Assembly (NCBI GenBank): GCA_019414645.1
Contig: DXLP01000013.1
Span: 1 to 59,902, forward strand
From: Collinsella sp.
GTDB taxonomy: Bacteria; Actinomycetota; Coriobacteriia; Coriobacteriales; Coriobacteriaceae
Reading direction: 5' to 3'
DNA length: 59,902 nucleotides
The notes below the pieces were generated by a model. That model did no database searches, was not told the DNA's origin, and was given only the letters and a program-made list of their open reading frames with translations. A program made the translations under genes and the position numbers. Shown piece after piece: positions 51,140 through 59,902 of the stretch (the first letter of the stretch is position 1; the number at the start of each line of letters is the position of its first letter).

Positions 51140-52788
51140 CGCTGATCACCCTCGCGCGACCAGGGAAGGCGGATACGCGGGCGTTCGGTGCGCGTTGCAC
51201 GGTCGGCGACCATATCGCTCCAAGGGCCGACGGCGCACCCCAGTTCCACGAGCATCTCGCGCGTGGCCTCGCGCACGCTGGTCGCAAAAGCGCTGGTCTG
51301 CCCCACTGCCTCATCAGCGCGCCCAAACGCCATGAGCGCGGCGAGATCCTGCCCGCCATCGGCGATACGAATCTTGGAGCTCAACGCACAGGCAATCTCA
51401 AAGCGCATGGCGACGTCCTCGTCTGCCCCGCGCGCACCGAACCGGTTGAACACGGCGCTCATGCGCGTGCGCGGCACACCTACTCGACTTGCCAGTTCAA
51501 TGACGCGCGACGCCGATGTCGCGGACGACACCGCAGCATCGCCAACGATCAGGCAGCGGTCGCTCGCCGCCACCGCAGCCGCCACGGCGTCGCCCCAAAA
51601 GACCGAGGTATCGATAAAGACTACGTCGGATTCGCGACGCAAAACATCAAGCAGTAGCTCCACCGGACGTGCCATGAGCTCGGCTTGCTCGGGCGCCGCA
51701 ACGGGACCCCAGAGCGTAACGCCTGGCGCCACGCGCATCGATGTGGCTACGATATCCGGCTCGGTGAGCGCGCCCGCCGCCGCCGGCTCGATAAGTGCCG
51801 CCATATCGCGCGGAGCATCGACGCCTAACAAGTCGTAAAGGTTTCCAAACATCAGGTCCAGGTCGAGCACGGCGGCACGCAAGCCCAACAGCGACGATGT
51901 GTGTGCCATGGTGGCAACGATCGTCGACTTGCCGCAACCGCCCGAACCCGAAATGGCGCAGATGACCGGAGCTCGATGCTGCGGAGCGGCAGCGTCTGCC
52001 GGCGGCATCGGAGGCGGCGGGGCGGGCGTCGGCGACAGCGTCCCCGTCTCCCCCGCCGCAACCACACGCTGCGTCCAAGCCGGCATGGCAGCTTGTTCGG
52101 TCTGCAAGGCAGGCTCGTTCTGTGCAATCTGCTCATGCTGCATCAGCGACAACTCGCCGCACCCGGCAAAGCCCTCAACTTCGTCGAGTTCATCCGCCAG
52201 ATTCACGCCGTGCACGTATCCCATATCTACAGCCGGGGAGTCGCCAGCATGCTGTGCCGGCCCTCCAGCGTCATCGTATACAAGGGGGTTCCGGGGGCGC
52301 CGACCATGCTCGGCTTCCGCTTTTCCATAATCATCAACACGCGGGCCTCTTGTAGCGCGAGGCGCCCCGGGTTCCCTATCAACAAAAGCATCGGGCTCAA
52401 TCGTCATGCGCCGATCGGAATCAACCGCTCCCTCGCCCGCGCGCCCGTTGCCGCATATACTGTGCGCAGCGATGACCTCGGTCGCCCCCGCGCGAAACAG
52501 TCCCTCGATATCCGACGGATCGAGCGCTTCTATCAACACGACCACGCGACTCACGCGGCCTTCGGCCGTCAGGCGCGCAACAGTCTTGCGCACATCTTCG
52601 ATATCAAACAGAGACGCCGCGATGATGGCAGCCCCGCGGCGCGACGGAAACGCCCGCGCCATGGAAACCAGCCCGTCCAGGTCACCCACGCGAAGCACCT
52701 GTGCACCCGCATCACGGCCCTCGACTTCCTGCTGCAACAGCCCGTAATCGCCGCACGCGCAGCACGCAAGCCAGATCGCCTTCATCAC
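51136..52788 (-). CDS. tadZ: TadZ/CpaE-like ATPase
   Basis: Protein of 550 residues with an N-terminal receiver-like domain (ending GLFRAGATEVIAAH), a disordered linker of about 150 residues (Pro/Ala/Glu-rich, for example SPTPAPPPPMPPADAAAPQ) and a ParA/MinD-like ATPase domain. The P-loop is AISGSGGCGKSTIVATMAH, followed by LDLDLMFGNLYDLLG and VVFIDTSVFWGDA. TadZ proteins localise the pilus machinery. The linker is much longer than in most TadZ proteins. The start (GTG 52788 or ATG 52785) overlaps the cpaB stop. Confidence 0.88.
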   Translation of the reverse strand: MMKAIWLACCACGDYGLLQQEVEGRDAGAQVLRVGDLDGLVSMARAFPSRRGAAIIAASLFDIEDVRKTVARLTAEGRVSRVVVLIEALDPSDIEGLFRAGATEVIAAHSICGNGRAGEGAVDSDRRMTIEPDAFVDREPGAPRATRGPRVDDYGKAEAEHGRRPRNPLVYDDAGGPAQHAGDSPAVDMGYVHGVNLADELDEVEGFAGCGELSLMQHEQIAQNEPALQTEQAAMPAWTQRVVAAGETGTLSPTPAPPPPMPPADAAAPQHRAPVICAISGSGGCGKSTIVATMAHTSSLLGLRAAVLDLDLMFGNLYDLLGVDAPRDMAALIEPAAAGALTEPDIVATSMRVAPGVTLWGPVAAPEQAELMARPVELLLDVLRRESDVVFIDTSVFWGDAVAAAVAASDRCLIVGDAAVSSATSASRVIELASRVGVPRTRMSAVFNRFGARGADEDVAMRFEIACALSSKIRIADGGQDLAALMAFGRADEAVGQTSAFATSVREATREMLVELGCAVGPWSDMVADRATRTERPRIRLPWSREGDQR

Positions 52789-53444
52789 TCGTCGCCTCCG
52801 CTCTTTTTGCCGCGCGCCGTGGCGGGAATCGTCAAGCTGACCGTTCCCTTGCCCGAGGCTCCCAGCAGTTCCTTGACGTCTTCGGGGTCAGCCGCCAGCG
52901 TCACCCATTCGATCTTGCCCTCGCGCGTGGCACCGGAATTCTCACTGGTATCGATCACGTGCGCGCCGCACAGTCGATCGGTTACGCCATCTTTTTGCAC
53001 GTACACGTCCACATAGCTGCCCACGCCCGTGGCACCGCCGACCGAGTGCTCGGCATCGACCGCCACCGAAACGGCGACCTTGCCCTTAGGCACCTCGAGC
53101 TTGTGGCTCTCGGCCTTGGTGTAGACATTGCAGATCACGGCGTTTTTGGGAATACGCGAAGTCGTCACGTCGCCGCGCACCTGGCGCAGCTCGGTCGCCG
53201 CGTCACGCGGCAGCAGGCTCGTCAGCCATTCCTGGGTTATGACATTGGTCTCATCGAGGGTCTCGCCCACATCGATATCGCGCGCCGCGACGCATACCTC
53301 GACGCGATCGCCACCGTACTTGGCCAAGGTCTCAGCCTGGACCTGTTCGGCTTGCGAGCGGATCGACGAGCCGTAAACCATGCAGAGCAGAGCAGCGAGC
53401 ACGCCCGCGACCAGACTGATGGCGATGCGCTTGCTCTTGTTCAC
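52785..53444 (-). CDS. cpaB: CpaB/RcpC-like SAF-domain protein
   Basis: Exported or membrane-anchored protein of 219 residues at the head of the Tad operon. The N-terminal segment (RIAISLVAGVLAALLCMVYG) is followed by a SAF domain with VEVCVAARDIDVGETLDETNVITQEWL. The GTG at 53444 has GAGGAG six bases upstream; the longer frame begins five codons earlier across that site. In Gram-negative bacteria CpaB supports the secretin, but no secretin (RcpA/CpaC) is expected or seen here, so its role in this monoderm locus is probably in the cell wall. Confidence 0.85.
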   Translation of the reverse strand: MNKSKRIAISLVAGVLAALLCMVYGSSIRSQAEQVQAETLAKYGGDRVEVCVAARDIDVGETLDETNVITQEWLTSLLPRDAATELRQVRGDVTTSRIPKNAVICNVYTKAESHKLEVPKGKVAVSVAVDAEHSVGGATGVGSYVDVYVQKDGVTDRLCGAHVIDTSENSGATREGKIEWVTLAADPEDVKELLGASGKGTVSLTIPATARGKKSGGDE

Positions 53445-53644
53445 GGCCGCTCCTCTCATGGCAGTGCCGGGCGAATGCCCGTACCACCATTGTCTGGGCG
53501 GTCAGAGTGCAAAGCGGCGCAATCGCGATCTTGGTTTTCGATGTCAAACCAATCGCCGACCAAAAGCTGACCAGCCCGTCAAGCTCATGGCAAGGTTTTG
53601 GTCAGCACGTCAGCAAACTGCATGTTTCGAGGCTTTTCCGCAGC

Positions 53645-53679
53645 AAAAAAGCCGTCTCCCGAACAGTTGGGAGACGGCT
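53645..53679 (-). terminator. Terminator of rsgA
   Basis: Perfect 11-base stem AGCCGTCTCCC (53650-53660 with 53669-53679), eight-base loop and U6 on the minus strand, 18 bases after the rsgA stop. It also insulates the Tad operon from upstream transcription. Confidence 0.92.
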
Positions 53680-53696
53680 GTCATAGGAAAAATCAA

Positions 53697-54881
53697 TTAC
53701 AGATGAACATCGGGATCGAGTATTTGAGCGCTCACGCGCATGGATGACGCCAGGTTTTGGAACGTTTCCAGCCGCAGGCTGTCGATCTGCCCGGCGTCCT
53801 CGGCCTCGCGAACGGCGCAGCCCGGCTCATGGGTATGTGTGCAATCGCCAAACCGGCACGCGCGCGATGCCTCGACAATCTCGGGGAAGGCGCGCGCCAG
53901 ACCCCGCTCGTGACCCACGAGCGGTAGACTGCGCAGGCCCGGGGCATCGGCGATCACGCCGGCGTCGCCCGGCAGCGCCACCATCACGCGCGCGACGGTA
54001 GTGTGACGGCCCTGGTCGTCGCGTTCGCGCACACCGCCGGTCGCCAACGTATCGTGGCCCAGCAGTGCATTGAGCAGCGTCGACTTGCCGGCACCCGACT
54101 CGCCCAGAATCATGGCGCAGCTCCCGGCAGGCACGCAGGCACGGACCTCGTCCAGGCCGCGGCCCTCGGCAGAGGACGTCACGATCACGCGCACGTCCGG
54201 ACCCACCAGGCGGCGCACGCGGTCCAGATCGCGCTCGAGCTCCTCGGCATCGCAGCGGTCAGCTTTGGTAAGCACCACCACCGGCTCGGCATCGCAGTCA
54301 AGCGCCAACACCAGCGAGCGCGCCACGCGGTCGAGCAGCACCTCACCGGCACCGAGCGCCTGCACGATTAGCACGCTATCCACGTTGGAGCAGAGCACCT
54401 GGCGCTCTCCACGGGCACGGCCGCGCCAACGCTCAAAGCTCGTACGGCGCGGCAGCACGCACTCAATCACGCCCATATCGTGCCCGGGAGCGCGGCGCAC
54501 CGCCACACGGTCGCCCACGGCAGGCAGCAGGACCTCGTCCTCGCCGCGCGACTTGGCAAACCCCACGGCATGCTCGGCGCGGAAGGTATCGTCGGCAGTC
54601 GCCACCAGCGGAAACCCGCGATCCAGGCGAATAACGGCACCCAGCCGCATCTGCTCGGGCTCCTCGGCATGTGCGCAGAAATCATCAAAGGCAGTCTGCT
54701 GGGCTTCATCGACCGGCAGATCATCAAACGCCGGGACATCCTGCAGCGCATCGAGCCCCGGTACGCTCGCCAACAACTCCTCGGCAGACGCGGGGGCCTC
54801 GGTCGCAAGCTTCCGACGACGATCGCGCTTAGCCCGCGCCCCCGTCGTCTTTTTCTTCGCTTTAGCCTTAGCCTTAGCCAC
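53697..54881 (-). CDS. rsgA: Small ribosomal subunit biogenesis GTPase RsgA
   Basis: Circularly permuted GTPase that checks late 30S assembly, 394 residues. A Lys/Ala-rich basic N-terminal extension (AKAKAKAKKKTTGARAKRDRRRK) and an acidic stretch precede the OB fold. G4 is VVLTKADRCD, G1 is GESGAGKSTLLNALLG and G3 is ADAPGLRSLP. The zinc knuckle is CRFGDCTHTHEPGC. The GTG at 54881 has GGGAGG five bases upstream; the 38-residue longer frame is not supported. The N-terminal extension of about 90 residues is longer than in model RsgA proteins. Confidence 0.92.
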   Translation of the reverse strand: MAKAKAKAKKKTTGARAKRDRRRKLATEAPASAEELLASVPGLDALQDVPAFDDLPVDEAQQTAFDDFCAHAEEPEQMRLGAVIRLDRGFPLVATADDTFRAEHAVGFAKSRGEDEVLLPAVGDRVAVRRAPGHDMGVIECVLPRRTSFERWRGRARGERQVLCSNVDSVLIVQALGAGEVLLDRVARSLVLALDCDAEPVVVLTKADRCDAEELERDLDRVRRLVGPDVRVIVTSSAEGRGLDEVRACVPAGSCAMILGESGAGKSTLLNALLGHDTLATGGVRERDDQGRHTTVARVMVALPGDAGVIADAPGLRSLPLVGHERGLARAFPEIVEASRACRFGDCTHTHEPGCAVREAEDAGQIDSLRLETFQNLASSMRVSAQILDPDVHL

Positions 54882-54929
54882 AAACGCCTCCCAGCAGCCA
54901 AAATCACAACTGAGCAGGTATTTTAAATC

Positions 54930-54963
54930 AAAAAGAGCTGGCCGGGCAAAGCCCGACCAGCTC
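54930..54963 (-). terminator. Terminator of the calcium ATPase gene
   Basis: Stem of 13 pairs (GAGCTGGCCGGGC at 54935-54947 with 54951-54963, one G-T pair), three-base loop and TTTTTGAT on the minus strand. It stops transcription from the ATPase gene before rsgA. Confidence 0.85.
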
Positions 54964-55022
54964 ACAATCTTTCCCTCAGCCCTTTTCATCCGCACGGGAG
55001 AAAAGCCAACAAGGATACCGCA

Positions 55023-55110
55023 GGGCCCGCCCCGGAAGCCCTTTCTCCCGAACGATCCCGCAGCGCGAAGCGCGAGGACCAGTGAGGGAGAAAGGGCGTG
55101 GGGCGGGCCC
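55023..55110. repeat. Long inverted repeat after the calcium ATPase gene
   Basis: Arms 55023-55049 and 55086-55110 pair over about 25 bases (GGGCCCGCCCC outer part, GCCCTTTCTCCC inner part) with one small bulge. The 36-base loop contains a GCGC-GAA-GCGC stem. It starts 12 bases after the stop codon of the ATPase gene and precedes the ordinary terminator at 54930. Confidence 0.85.
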
Positions 55111-55121
55111 GGACGAGTACG

Positions 55122-57803
55122 CTACTCTTTCTCCACAGCGCGCATGATCGCCTTGTAGATCTCCATCAGCGGGATGATCAGGAAGGCCAGGCCCAGCGCG
55201 GCAAGAACGCCCTTGAGCTCAAGCGTCACAGGGCCAAAGAACATCTCGGCAAGCGTCGGCTGTACGGTCACGATCACCGTCAGCACCAGCGCCAGCGCAG
55301 CGGAAGCCCACAGCCACTTGTTCTGCTTCTTCATGGTGAACAGCGACGCACGACGGCTGCGCATATTGAAGCAGTGGAAAATCTCGACCATGTTGAGCGT
55401 GATGAACGCCATCATCACGCCTTCCTCGTCGGCATTGCCGGCGATCATATCAGCGATGTGAATGTAGCCCATGTCAAAGTACACGCCCACAAAGAAGCTC
55501 GCCAGCACCAGCGCGGTGATGATCAGACCCTGGACCACGCAGTCCAGACCCATATGTCCGGCGAAGACACCGTCCTTAGCGTTGCGCGGCTTGCGCTTCA
55601 TAATGTCGCCCTCGGCGTCCTCCATGCCCAGCGCGAGCGCGGGGAAACAGTCGGTAACCAGGTTCACCCACAGCAGCTGCACCGGCTGGAAGATGGTAAA
55701 GCCGATGAGCGTGGCGATAAACACCGAGAAGACCTCGGCAAGGTTTGCCGAAAGCAGGAACTGGATGACCTTGCGGATGTTGTCGTAGATGCGACGGCCC
55801 TCTTCGCAGGCACCGATGATGGTGGCGAAGTTGTCATCGGCAAGCACCATGTCGGCGACGTTCTTGGTGACGTCGGTACCGGTGATGCCCATGCCAACGC
55901 CGATGTCGGCGCGCTTGATGGACGGGGCGTCGTTGACGCCGTCGCCCGTCATGGCCACGATCTGGTCGCGCGACTTCCAAGCCTCGACGATGCGGGTCTT
56001 GTGCTCGGGCTGAACGCGGGCGTACACGCCGTAGTCCTCGATGTGCGCGTCGAGTTCCTCGTCGCTCATGCGGTCGAGGTCGGCGCCCGTGATGGCCTGG
56101 CTGCGATCGGTGACGATACCCAGCTGCTTGGCGATGGCCACGGCGGTGTCGATGTGGTCGCCCGTGATCATGACGGTGCGGATACCGGCATCGTGGGCCT
56201 CGCGGATGGCGTCGGCGACCTCGGGGCGGACCGGGTCAATCATGCCGGACAGGCCGCAGAAGACCAGGTCGTGCTCGAGCGCAGCGGGGCTGCAGTCGGC
56301 CGGGACCTCGGTGTAGGTGCGGCTTGCCAGCGCCAGCACGCGCAGGGCCTCGTCGGCCATGGCCTTGTTGGCGGCCACGAGCTCGGCGCGACGCTCCTCG
56401 GTCAGCGGAACGACCTTGTCGCCCTCGTAGATATGGGTGCACAGGCCGATCACCACGTCGGGCGCGCCCTTGGTGTACTGCTCATACTCGCCGTCCAGGG
56501 TCTCGACGACCACGGACATCATCTTGCGGCCCGAGTCAAACGGGGCCTCGCCCACGCGCGGATGCTCGGCAGTCAGGCCAGTGAGCCCCGCCTTGCCGGC
56601 ATCGTTGACGAGCGCACACTCGGTCGGCTCACCCACGGCCTCGCCCAGCTCCTCGTCCCACTGGGCGTCGGAGCACAGAGCCATGCCGGCCAGGAACTTC
56701 TCCTTAGGCGCAGCGAGCTCGTGCTTGACGACGGTCATCTTGTTCTGGGTGAGGGTACCGGTCTTGTCGGAGCAGATGGTCTGCGTGCAGCCAAGGGTCT
56801 CGACGGCAGAGAGCTTGCGGATAATCGCCTGACGCTTGGCCATCTTGGTCACGCCGAGCGACAGCACGATGGTCACGACGGCAACCAGGCCCTCGGGGAT
56901 GGCGGCGACGGCAAGCGAGACAGCGACCATAAAGGTGTCGAGCAGCGCGGTCGGATCGGTGAGAACGTTGCCCACGCCGTGGCGGATGATGTCGACGCCA
57001 AAGATGACGACGCAGATGACGATAACCATGATGGTGAGGATGCGGCTGAGCTCGGCGAGCTTCACCTGCAGCGGCGTGAGCTCTTCCTTGGCCTCGGCCA
57101 GGGCGCCGGCGATCTTGCCCATCTCGGTGTTCATACCGGTGCCGACCACGACGGCGCGACCGCGGCCGTATACCACGGTGGAACCCATGTAGCACATGTT
57201 CTTGCGGTCGCCGAGCGGCACGTCGTCGGTGCCGGCGGCGAGCTCAATGACGTTGGCATGCTTCTCGACGGGCACGGACTCGCCGGTAAGGGCGGCCTCC
57301 TCGATCTTCATCGTGGCGCTCTCGAGCACACGGCAGTCGGCCGGGACGGAGTCGCCCGCCTCGAGCATGATCACATCGCCGGGCACGAGCTCGGCGCTCG
57401 GCAGGTGCACGAGCTTGCCGTCGCGCAGCACCTTGGACTGCGCCGCGCTCATCTCCTGCAGGGCCTCGAGGGCCTCTTCGCTCTTGGCTTCCTGGACCAC
57501 GCCCAGTACCGAGTTGACGATAACGACGAACATGATGATGGCAACATCGGCAAAGTCGGGCTCGCCCTTGACCATGCCCGTGAGCGCACTGATGACGGCG
57601 GCAACGATCAGCATGATGACCATAGGGTCAGCCATCTGTTCAAAGAAACGCTTCCACAGCGGCGTCTTCTCAGCTTCCTCGAGCTTGTTAGGGCCTGTCT
57701 TGGCGAGGCGCGAAGACGCCTCGTCGTTGCTCAGGCCGAGGTTCTCATCGACACCTTGGTCGCTGAGCACCTCCGCCGCGGCGGACAGGTATTCCTTTTG
57801 CAT
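55122..57803 (-). CDS. P-type calcium-transporting ATPase (PMCA/SERCA type)
   Basis: Cation-pumping ATPase of the P2 class, 893 residues, with the usual ten membrane segments. The phosphorylation site is CSDKTGTLTQNKM, the actuator motif is EEAALTGESVPVEKH, and the hinge is MTGDGVNDAPSIKRADIGVGMG. Membrane segment 4 has the calcium-type VAAIPEGL, and segment 6 has NLVTDCFPALALGM. C-terminal segments M7-M10 match the Cation_ATPase_C domain. The ATG follows AGGAGGGG. Export of calcium is the likely task; manganese is also possible in this group. Confidence 0.9.
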   Translation of the reverse strand: MQKEYLSAAAEVLSDQGVDENLGLSNDEASSRLAKTGPNKLEEAEKTPLWKRFFEQMADPMVIMLIVAAVISALTGMVKGEPDFADVAIIMFVVIVNSVLGVVQEAKSEEALEALQEMSAAQSKVLRDGKLVHLPSAELVPGDVIMLEAGDSVPADCRVLESATMKIEEAALTGESVPVEKHANVIELAAGTDDVPLGDRKNMCYMGSTVVYGRGRAVVVGTGMNTEMGKIAGALAEAKEELTPLQVKLAELSRILTIMVIVICVVIFGVDIIRHGVGNVLTDPTALLDTFMVAVSLAVAAIPEGLVAVVTIVLSLGVTKMAKRQAIIRKLSAVETLGCTQTICSDKTGTLTQNKMTVVKHELAAPKEKFLAGMALCSDAQWDEELGEAVGEPTECALVNDAGKAGLTGLTAEHPRVGEAPFDSGRKMMSVVVETLDGEYEQYTKGAPDVVIGLCTHIYEGDKVVPLTEERRAELVAANKAMADEALRVLALASRTYTEVPADCSPAALEHDLVFCGLSGMIDPVRPEVADAIREAHDAGIRTVMITGDHIDTAVAIAKQLGIVTDRSQAITGADLDRMSDEELDAHIEDYGVYARVQPEHKTRIVEAWKSRDQIVAMTGDGVNDAPSIKRADIGVGMGITGTDVTKNVADMVLADDNFATIIGACEEGRRIYDNIRKVIQFLLSANLAEVFSVFIATLIGFTIFQPVQLLWVNLVTDCFPALALGMEDAEGDIMKRKPRNAKDGVFAGHMGLDCVVQGLIITALVLASFFVGVYFDMGYIHIADMIAGNADEEGVMMAFITLNMVEIFHCFNMRSRRASLFTMKKQNKWLWASAALALVLTVIVTVQPTLAEMFFGPVTLELKGVLAALGLAFLIIPLMEIYKAIMRAVEKE

Positions 57804-58245
57804 ATAGAGTCCCCTCCTGGGATTCGGGCCACTCAGCAGATTGATGCCCGATCATAATTCCCAGGAGAAGGGCAAGGGCTCATCAAGGCTGCCGTGCTGA
57901 GCGGCAGTTGATAGTGGGGCTATGGTACCCCAAAGCGACGCGTCTAGCCAAAACAATCGGTTTGGAAATATGGTCCGCACGCAACGGTGCAGACCGTGTG
58001 ATGCTCAACATTGGTAAAACGTTTTTTCTTCGGCACATCGCCAAACTGACATATCGCCCAGATAGCAGCGGTTGGAGTGGTTGGTAAAGATTTTTCATAT
58101 ACCGTTTTTCCCGCAAAAAATGAACTTCCATTTCGGCATACGGTCGATTTTTTGGGGTATTCGGTCGGCATTTCGTTATAATCATCTCGGTTTTATTTCT
58201 TATGGTTTATCTATCAGCGCAAGACGATGTCAGATGGAGGTCTGA
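57804..58245. other. Divergent intergenic region between the calcium ATPase and pyk
   Basis: About 440 bases with no supportable gene; the short frames on the minus strand lack ribosome binding sites. It must hold the promoters of both genes. The pyk side is AT-rich with a near-consensus -10. Two similar CGGTCG-containing stretches (58140-58147 and 58162-58169) flank the pyk -35 region. I see no recognised operator. Confidence 0.5.
58177..58182 (+). promoter_or_regulatory. Probable -10 element of pyk
   Basis: TATAAT on the plus strand, 64 bases before the pyk ATG. The -35 is weak; TTGGGG lies 19 bases upstream. The long leader may carry further control. Confidence 0.5.
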
Positions 58246-59706
58246 ATGTACAAGCGCACTAAGATTGTATGCACCATGGGTCCCGCCTGCGATAGCGACG
58301 AGACCATCCGCGAGATGATCAAGGCGGGCATGAACGTCGCCCGTTTTAACTTCTCGCACGGCTCCTACGACGAGCACCACGGTCGCATCGAGCGCGTCCG
58401 CCGTATTTCCAAGGAGCTCGGTCTGCCTGTCGGCATCCTGCTCGACACCAAGGGCCCCGAGGTCCGCACCGGCCTTCTGGTCGACGGCAAGAAGGTTGCC
58501 GTCAAGACCGGCGATAAGATCGTCGTCACCGCTCAGCCCACGTCCGAGGATTTCCACGGCACCGCTGAGCACATCTCCCTCGACTACCTGGCTCTGCCTT
58601 CCGAGGTCGAGAAGGGCTCCCTCATCCTGATCGATGACGGCCTGGTTGCCCTCGAGGTCGAGTCCGTCAGCGGCCAGGACATGACCTGCGTCGTTAAGAA
58701 CGACGGCCTGATCGGCGAGCGCAAGGGCGTCAACATGCCCAACGTCAACATCTCGCTGCCCGCCATCACCGAGCGCGATCGTCAGGACATCCTCTTTGGC
58801 CTGACCGAGAACATCGACTACATCGCCGCTTCCTTCATCCGTGACGGCGAGTCCGTCCGCGGCATCCGCAAGCTTTGCCGCGAGAACGGTGGCGAGCACG
58901 TGACGATCTTCCCGAAGATCGAGTGCGCCCTGGGCGTCGAGAACTTCGACGAGATCCTCGAGGCTTCCGACGGCATCATGGTCGCCCGTGGCGACCTGGG
59001 TATCGAGATCAAGCCCGAGCTCGTTCCGCACATCCAGAAGGAGATCATCGCCAAGTGCAACGCGGCCTACAAGCCCGTTATCACCGCTACGCAGATGCTC
59101 GACTCCATGCAGCAGAACCCGCGCCCGACGCGCGCCGAGGTTGCCGACGTTGCTAACGCCATCTACGACGGCACCGACGCCGTTATGCTCTCTGGCGAGT
59201 CCGCTGCCGGTAAGTACCCGGTCGAGGCCGTTAAGATGCAGGCCAGCATTGCTCTCGAGACCGAGAAGTACCTCCCGGCCCACGCTCCGCTCGAGGTTCC
59301 GGCCGACGCTCACGGCACCCGCGTCGTCAACAACGTTGTGGGTATGTCCGCTGTGAACATGGCCACCACCGTTGGCGCCAAGTGCATCACCGTGCCGACG
59401 ACCACCGGTCGTACCGCACGCCTGATCTCGCACTTCCGTCCCAACATGCCGATCTGCGCGTTCTCCCGCCACGAGTGGGCCGTCCAGCAGATGATCATGT
59501 ACTGGGGCGTTATCCCGCACCAGGCCGAGATTACCCAGGGCACCGTCAACGGCACGATCGTCAAGGCGATCGAGACCGCTAAGGAGCTCGGCTACGTCGA
59601 GGCCGGCGATCTGACCGTCGCTACCGCCGGCGATCCCCGCATGAGTGTTCAGCTCGAGGACAAGGTCTCCTCGACCAACGTCGCTTACGTCGCTCAGGTG
59701 CGCTAA
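58246..59706 (+). CDS. pyk: Pyruvate kinase
   Basis: Glycolytic enzyme making pyruvate and ATP from PEP and ADP, 486 residues. It opens with RTKIVCTMGPACDSDETI. NFSHGSYDEHHGRI and the LDTKGPEVRTG loop follow, with the signature region near residues 210-225 (TIFPKIECALGVENFDEI, with catalytic Lys), MVARGDLGIEI, and the C-terminal domain (TTTGRTARLISHFRPNMPI). There is no extra PEP-utilising C-terminal domain. GGAGG lies about eight bases before the ATG. C-terminal residues and codon use (strong preference for C- and U-ending codons) suggest high expression. Monocistronic, with a strong terminator. Confidence 0.96.
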   Translation: MYKRTKIVCTMGPACDSDETIREMIKAGMNVARFNFSHGSYDEHHGRIERVRRISKELGLPVGILLDTKGPEVRTGLLVDGKKVAVKTGDKIVVTAQPTSEDFHGTAEHISLDYLALPSEVEKGSLILIDDGLVALEVESVSGQDMTCVVKNDGLIGERKGVNMPNVNISLPAITERDRQDILFGLTENIDYIAASFIRDGESVRGIRKLCRENGGEHVTIFPKIECALGVENFDEILEASDGIMVARGDLGIEIKPELVPHIQKEIIAKCNAAYKPVITATQMLDSMQQNPRPTRAEVADVANAIYDGTDAVMLSGESAAGKYPVEAVKMQASIALETEKYLPAHAPLEVPADAHGTRVVNNVVGMSAVNMATTVGAKCITVPTTTGRTARLISHFRPNMPICAFSRHEWAVQQMIMYWGVIPHQAEITQGTVNGTIVKAIETAKELGYVEAGDLTVATAGDPRMSVQLEDKVSSTNVAYVAQVR

Positions 59707-59736
59707 ATCGCACTTGCAAGCACGCTTGCATTGCAA

Positions 59737-59773
59737 AAGGGCTCGGAAGGCTTTGCCTTCCGGGCCCTTTTTT
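59737..59773 (+). terminator. Terminator of pyk
   Basis: Fifteen-pair stem (59737-59751 with 59755-59769, one T-G pair), three-base loop and T6, about 30 bases after the stop codon. No gene is seen from here to the window end. Confidence 0.93.
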
Positions 59774-59902
59774 GTACCAATGCCAGCACACAGCAAAACA
59801 CGCACTCATTTCTTTACCAAAAGCGCAAAATCCACCCTTCGAGGCCAAAAAATAAAGCCTCAGGCGCTAAAAGTGTTCACCCGGTGGCAAACCCACACCT
59901 TA

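Noticed and set aside
55098..57857. Plus-strand open frame of 919 codons opposite the calcium ATPase
   Set aside because: Antisense shadow in GC-rich DNA; no ribosome binding site and composition rich in His, Gly and Asp as in other shadows.
57883..58185. 100-codon minus-strand frame between the calcium ATPase and pyk
   Set aside because: No Shine-Dalgarno, basic and unfolded-looking product, lies in the promoter region.
58207..59805. Minus-strand frame of 532 codons opposite pyk
   Set aside because: Antisense of pyruvate kinase; no family features.

Overview
The window looks like a chromosomal stretch of a high-GC Gram-positive gut bacterium of the class Coriobacteriia, most likely Collinsella. 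This is an inference from protein content and style (paired YhgE/Pip proteins, a monoderm Tad pilus locus without an outer-membrane secretin, VanR/VanS-like regulators, high-GC codon use), not from a marker-gene search. No rRNA, CRISPR array, complete insertion sequence or prophage is visible. Almost every gene is on the minus strand; the plus strand carries only a D-Ala-D-Ala carboxypeptidase, a 57-residue membrane protein and pyruvate kinase.

Layout. 0.5-5 kb: PEP carboxylase and HisRS. 5-8 kb: a truncated MFS gene, an M20 amidohydrolase and an EamA transporter. 8-13 kb: two adjacent YhgE/Pip membrane proteins. 13.5-18.4 kb: HtpG, a GNAT enzyme and an orphan Wzb/Wze/Wzz tyrosine phospho-regulatory trio. 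18.5-25.3 kb: PhoR/PhoB, a lone PstB, a VanS/VanR-like pair and a divergent D,D-carboxypeptidase. 25.4-32.3 kb: accessory genes (TM2-domain protein, AAA ATPase with an iteron-like array, an unrecognised 813-residue protein) with tRNA-Ser and three tRNA-Arg genes. 32.4-42.6 kb: housekeeping (SerRS, ProC, RlmH, a SPFH protein, tRNA-Leu, TatD, RsmA, MetRS, RsmI) ending in an unusual GH5-like protein. 43-53.4 kb: tRNA-Phe, a toxin-antitoxin pair and a complete-looking Tad/Flp operon (CpaB, TadZ, TadA, TadB, TadC, Flp, TadE/TadG-like proteins, DUF192). 53.7-59.7 kb: RsgA, a P-type calcium ATPase and pyruvate kinase.

Two kinds of unexplained non-coding structure stand out. First, three tRNA loci (Arg ACG twice, Leu CAG, Phe GAA) carry downstream of the tRNA terminator a compact element with one or two small hairpins and an 11-base copy, in inverted orientation, of the T-loop of that same tRNA. 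At the Arg and Phe loci it is followed by a partial second copy of the tRNA 3' end plus terminator. The T-loop copy changes with the tRNA, which is hard to explain by chance. Second, at least eight long, nearly perfect inverted repeats of unrelated sequence sit between genes, often next to stop codons and mostly without a U-run, including three in tandem at the broken end of the MFS gene.

Start codons were chosen mainly by Shine-Dalgarno spacing and overlap with the upstream gene. Several starts are GTG and differ from the longest open frame; these choices are noted.
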